Source: Echinococcus granulosus
Lineage: Eukaryota > Platyhelminthes > Cestoda > Cyclophyllidea > Taeniidae
Reading direction: 5' to 3'
Assembly: GCF_000524195.1 (NCBI RefSeq)
Contig: NW_020170464.1
Span: 67,386 to 131,385 of the forward strand
Length of the DNA: 64,000 nt
Both the position numbers and the translations under genes were made by a program. The notes beneath the pieces were generated by a model. It ran no database searches. It saw only the letters and a list, made by a program, of their open reading frames with translations, and was not told where the DNA came from. Below are positions 61,426 to 64,000 of this stretch, piece by piece (position 1 is the stretch's first letter; the number at the start of each line of letters is the position of its first letter).

Positions 61426-63725
61426 CTTAACAGGGAAGGCGCTCAGGTACGTACGTGAAATTCATAAGTGTAAATTACCCTTTTTTTAAAGTACGTTTGA
61501 ACTAAGCAACCAATGAGCGACCAGAATAACTTGCATAAATAACAGTTAGATTTGGCGCGGAGGGGCTCAGTAGCAAATCTTGAGTATCAAAACCAAGGCA
61601 AATGCATAAAGTTATAAAAAAGCACCCATGTAAAATTTGAGAAAAATAATTAATCGGCGATTGAAGTAAGATAGATTTCAAGGGGTTTATGGCTGCGATA
61701 CAACCTCTACGTTTTTATAGATGTTCAGGGGAATTGTATAACTTATCGGAGTACTAATGGAGTTACCCATTATATTTAACGATAAAAATATGCTGATAAA
61801 TCATTAGGATGGCTGGTCATAATAAACATATATTCAGAATTTTCTATACGCAGGCAGATTGGTGGGCTTTGCCAACCGTCATCACATTCACATTATTTTG
61901 CCGTACAAGTAAATGTGGGGAATAAAAATTGAATGATTTCTCTTTGCACTTGACATTTTGACACCATAATATGAAACATCGGTACACACAACCGGCCTGT
62001 ATGTAGAGTCAACACAGTAAGCTTCCCAAATATCCCATTTTTAATGCCGGTTGTTTTGACCTCAGGTACGTGGCCAAAGAGTCGTGTCTACTGCCCATAA
62101 AATTGGTGGGCGTTAACAGTAACTTACATCCATGCTTGTACGCTGTTATCACATTCGAAAAGCCCTAGTTTAAGTAGACCAAAATTTTGCATTTTAAATA
62201 TTGAAAAGAATTTTTTAGTTACCTGGTCCACTTTATTCTATTCATAGTTTCACCGTAAATGGAACAGTTTTTCGTTGAGTTAATTAGGCAAACTTTTTGA
62301 GGGCCCCAAGCCTTTGTTAAGTATAACTAAAGCCAGTTTTGGGACTTTGAGGCCTGAATCATTAAGCTTTCTTTTAAGGCTTTTAATATAATTTTGAATT
62401 TTGTTTAGATTGATTGACGCCCGTTCTGATGGTTTAGTTGGTAATCGCGGTGCTTCTGTACCTCGTGGTTGTTAAGGTGATTTCTTGTTAACTGAGTGCG
62501 TCACTTCCCAGTGGTTGTTAGCATAGTATTTGGTCCGTATTTTCTGGATTTTTAGTCTTTTTATTGCCACAGCATACCCTCCTTGTGTTTAAAATCAAAT
62601 AGGTATTCGGGTTTAGATGCTTTAGTCTGGATTAGTTTGCATTCCTTTATTTACTGTCAAATTCTTTTTGCACTTGTGTGCGGGAAATGACGGATTTTTT
62701 GCGTTTCGAACTTTGGTGAGTCCGATTATTCATTGCCTTATGATTGTTTTGGTCAAGTTTATAGATTTCAGTACTTTAGTATCAATTAATGCCTTTTAGT
62801 TAATTTTGCCCACATAAGCTACATCTGATTTTATCATTTAGTATACTGTTGTTTCACAAATTACTGTCTCTTTTAACTGCTGATGTCCCATTGTTACGGC
62901 CCTGTACTCTAAGTTCGATCGGGCGCTGTTTTAGACTGTTTTGTTATTGCCTGGTATACTAGCTGGTCTGCGTAAGCTCTGAAACTTGTTTGCTTGTACT
63001 TTATGGTACCTCTGTCTTCATCAGTGACAGTTAGAAACTCTATTTATTACATTAGCTACCTCTTTTTAAAGTTTTTTGCTTTTATTTAGACTTTGTTTTC
63101 GAGTCTTTTTGTCACTTTTTAGCAGCCATTGGTGCCTTTAAATGGGTGGTTTTGGGATTATAGCATTGCCTTTGGTAACTTCTTGGATTTGCGCTGATGC
63201 GCATATTGCCTCCTTTTTTGTCGTATTCAGAAGAATCAAATGTTTGATAAAAATGTTTATTAATCCGTTGGTTTCGGTAATTGACAGAGGCGTATACTTC
63301 GTCATTACACTTTATTTGTTTTCATTGTATCACCCTTTGCGGTCACAATCGTGCTTAATTGCTTTTTTCCCTTGTTTTCTTTGAATACTTAAGCTAGCTT
63401 GATTGGTGGACCAAATATTTGCCAATTTCCCTTGATATTATTTCGAACATTTTTATGAGCCGTTGGGTATGCATCAAGTAGATTTTATCATTTAATTGAT
63501 TTCTCGCCTTGCATTTGTAATGTATTTGCCTAATTACACTTAATGCATTCAACAGTTACGCCAAGATTGTAAGTTTGCCATCATCGGTATCTTATCTACA
63601 ATGCGAGCCTCATACAGCGTTAGATTTCCTTCCCAAAAGAGCAAATCACGGCAAGTCTCCCATTTCAATTCACTTGCATCAATGTGCAACCAGACTTATA
63701 CTTCCTCTTCTCGACCTGCAGATCA
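61426..63725. other. Intergenic region upstream of the transporter gene
   Basis: AT-rich, strongly T-biased on the plus strand from about 62.2 kb. No exon supported. It probably contains the promoter or upstream UTR exons of the transporter that starts at 63726. Confidence 0.5.
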
Positions 63726-64000
63726 ATGCCATCTTTGGCTTTACATCCACGAAACCTTAAGGTCATTGGCCTGGTCATTTTGACTCTCCAAACCACCGCG
63801 CTAGTTCTTCTCATGAGGTACACGCGTCTTCCCTCAGCCACCAACCCCGCCAGTAGCCTCTACCTCACTTCCACCGCAGTATTCTGTGCTGAAGTGTGCA
63901 AAGTTGTGGCCTGTTTCTGGGCTGTCTTCGTGCAGAACGGTAATTCCCTCAGAGCGACATCTACCGAATTGCAACGTGAGCTCTTCTCTGCGCCGCTGGA
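63726..64000 (+). CDS. SLC35A: Nucleotide-sugar transporter, SLC35A family (5' part, runs off the window)
   Basis: ATG four bases after a strong acceptor (TCGACCTGCAG), then 91 codons open to the window edge. Membrane segment 1 reads L-K-V-I-G-L-V-I-L-T-L-Q-T-T-A-L-V-L-L-M-R-Y-T-R. The family hallmark Y-L-T-S-T-A-V-F-C-A-E-V-C-K follows (S-S-T-A-V-V-x-A-E-x-x-K in SLC35A2/A3), and then S-L-R-A before an amphipathic loop. Members exchange UDP-GlcNAc, UDP-Gal or CMP-sialic acid for the nucleotide monophosphate across the Golgi membrane. The Tyr-Leu-x-Ser-Thr-Ala-Val pattern fits the UDP-GlcNAc/UDP-Gal branch best, but the substrate cannot be fixed from this part. Confidence 0.88.
   Translation, partial: MPSLALHPRNLKVIGLVILTLQTTALVLLMRYTRLPSATNPASSLYLTSTAVFCAEVCKVVACFWAVFVQNGNSLRATSTELQRELFSAPL

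Overview
This is a eukaryotic, intron-rich and gene-poor window. It most likely comes from a parasitic flatworm, probably a tapeworm. That is inference: very short introns (29-46 nt) sit beside kilobase introns, the conserved proteins are strongly diverged, base composition is roughly 40-45% GC, and several start codons lie a few bases after a strong splice acceptor, as expected for spliced-leader trans-splicing. There is one 100-base assembly gap. No tRNA, rRNA, CRISPR or bacterial feature was seen.

Layout. Positions 1-13.9 kb are mostly non-coding, with simple repeats and a few isolated exon-like pieces. A four-exon gene of unknown function lies on the minus strand at 13.87-15.40 kb; its splice phases all agree. 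An intronless F-box gene resembling FBXO4 is at 19.15-20.13 kb (+), and a decayed copy of it lies inverted at 26.5-27.4 kb (-). Between them are two inverted copies of a roughly 310-bp dispersed repeat carrying a tRNA-like A box. The interval 27.4-35.2 kb holds no convincing gene.

From 35.2 to 53.1 kb four conserved genes run in the same direction. They are intersectin (two EH domains, coiled coil, four SH3, DH-PH, C2; 21 visible exons, first coding exon not found), a lone last exon of ATP6AP2 (prorenin receptor / V-ATPase accessory protein), the CDK-activating-kinase assembly factor MAT1, and the tRNA (guanine37-N1)-methyltransferase TRMT5. They serve unrelated processes: endocytosis and actin signalling, V-ATPase assembly, TFIIH/CAK, and tRNA modification. 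Their tight head-to-tail spacing could reflect a trans-spliced polycistron.

The most unusual locus is on the minus strand at 53.9-58.0 kb. It is a gene I reconstructed from splice sites in which at least seven consecutive exons of 21-48 nt, all multiples of three and all in phase 0, encode Ser/Pro/Arg-rich modules inside a Ser-rich protein. This architecture resembles the micro-exon genes known from schistosomes. A small three-exon unit lies at 61.1-61.4 kb (-). The window ends inside the first coding exon of an SLC35A-type nucleotide-sugar transporter (63.73 kb onward, +).
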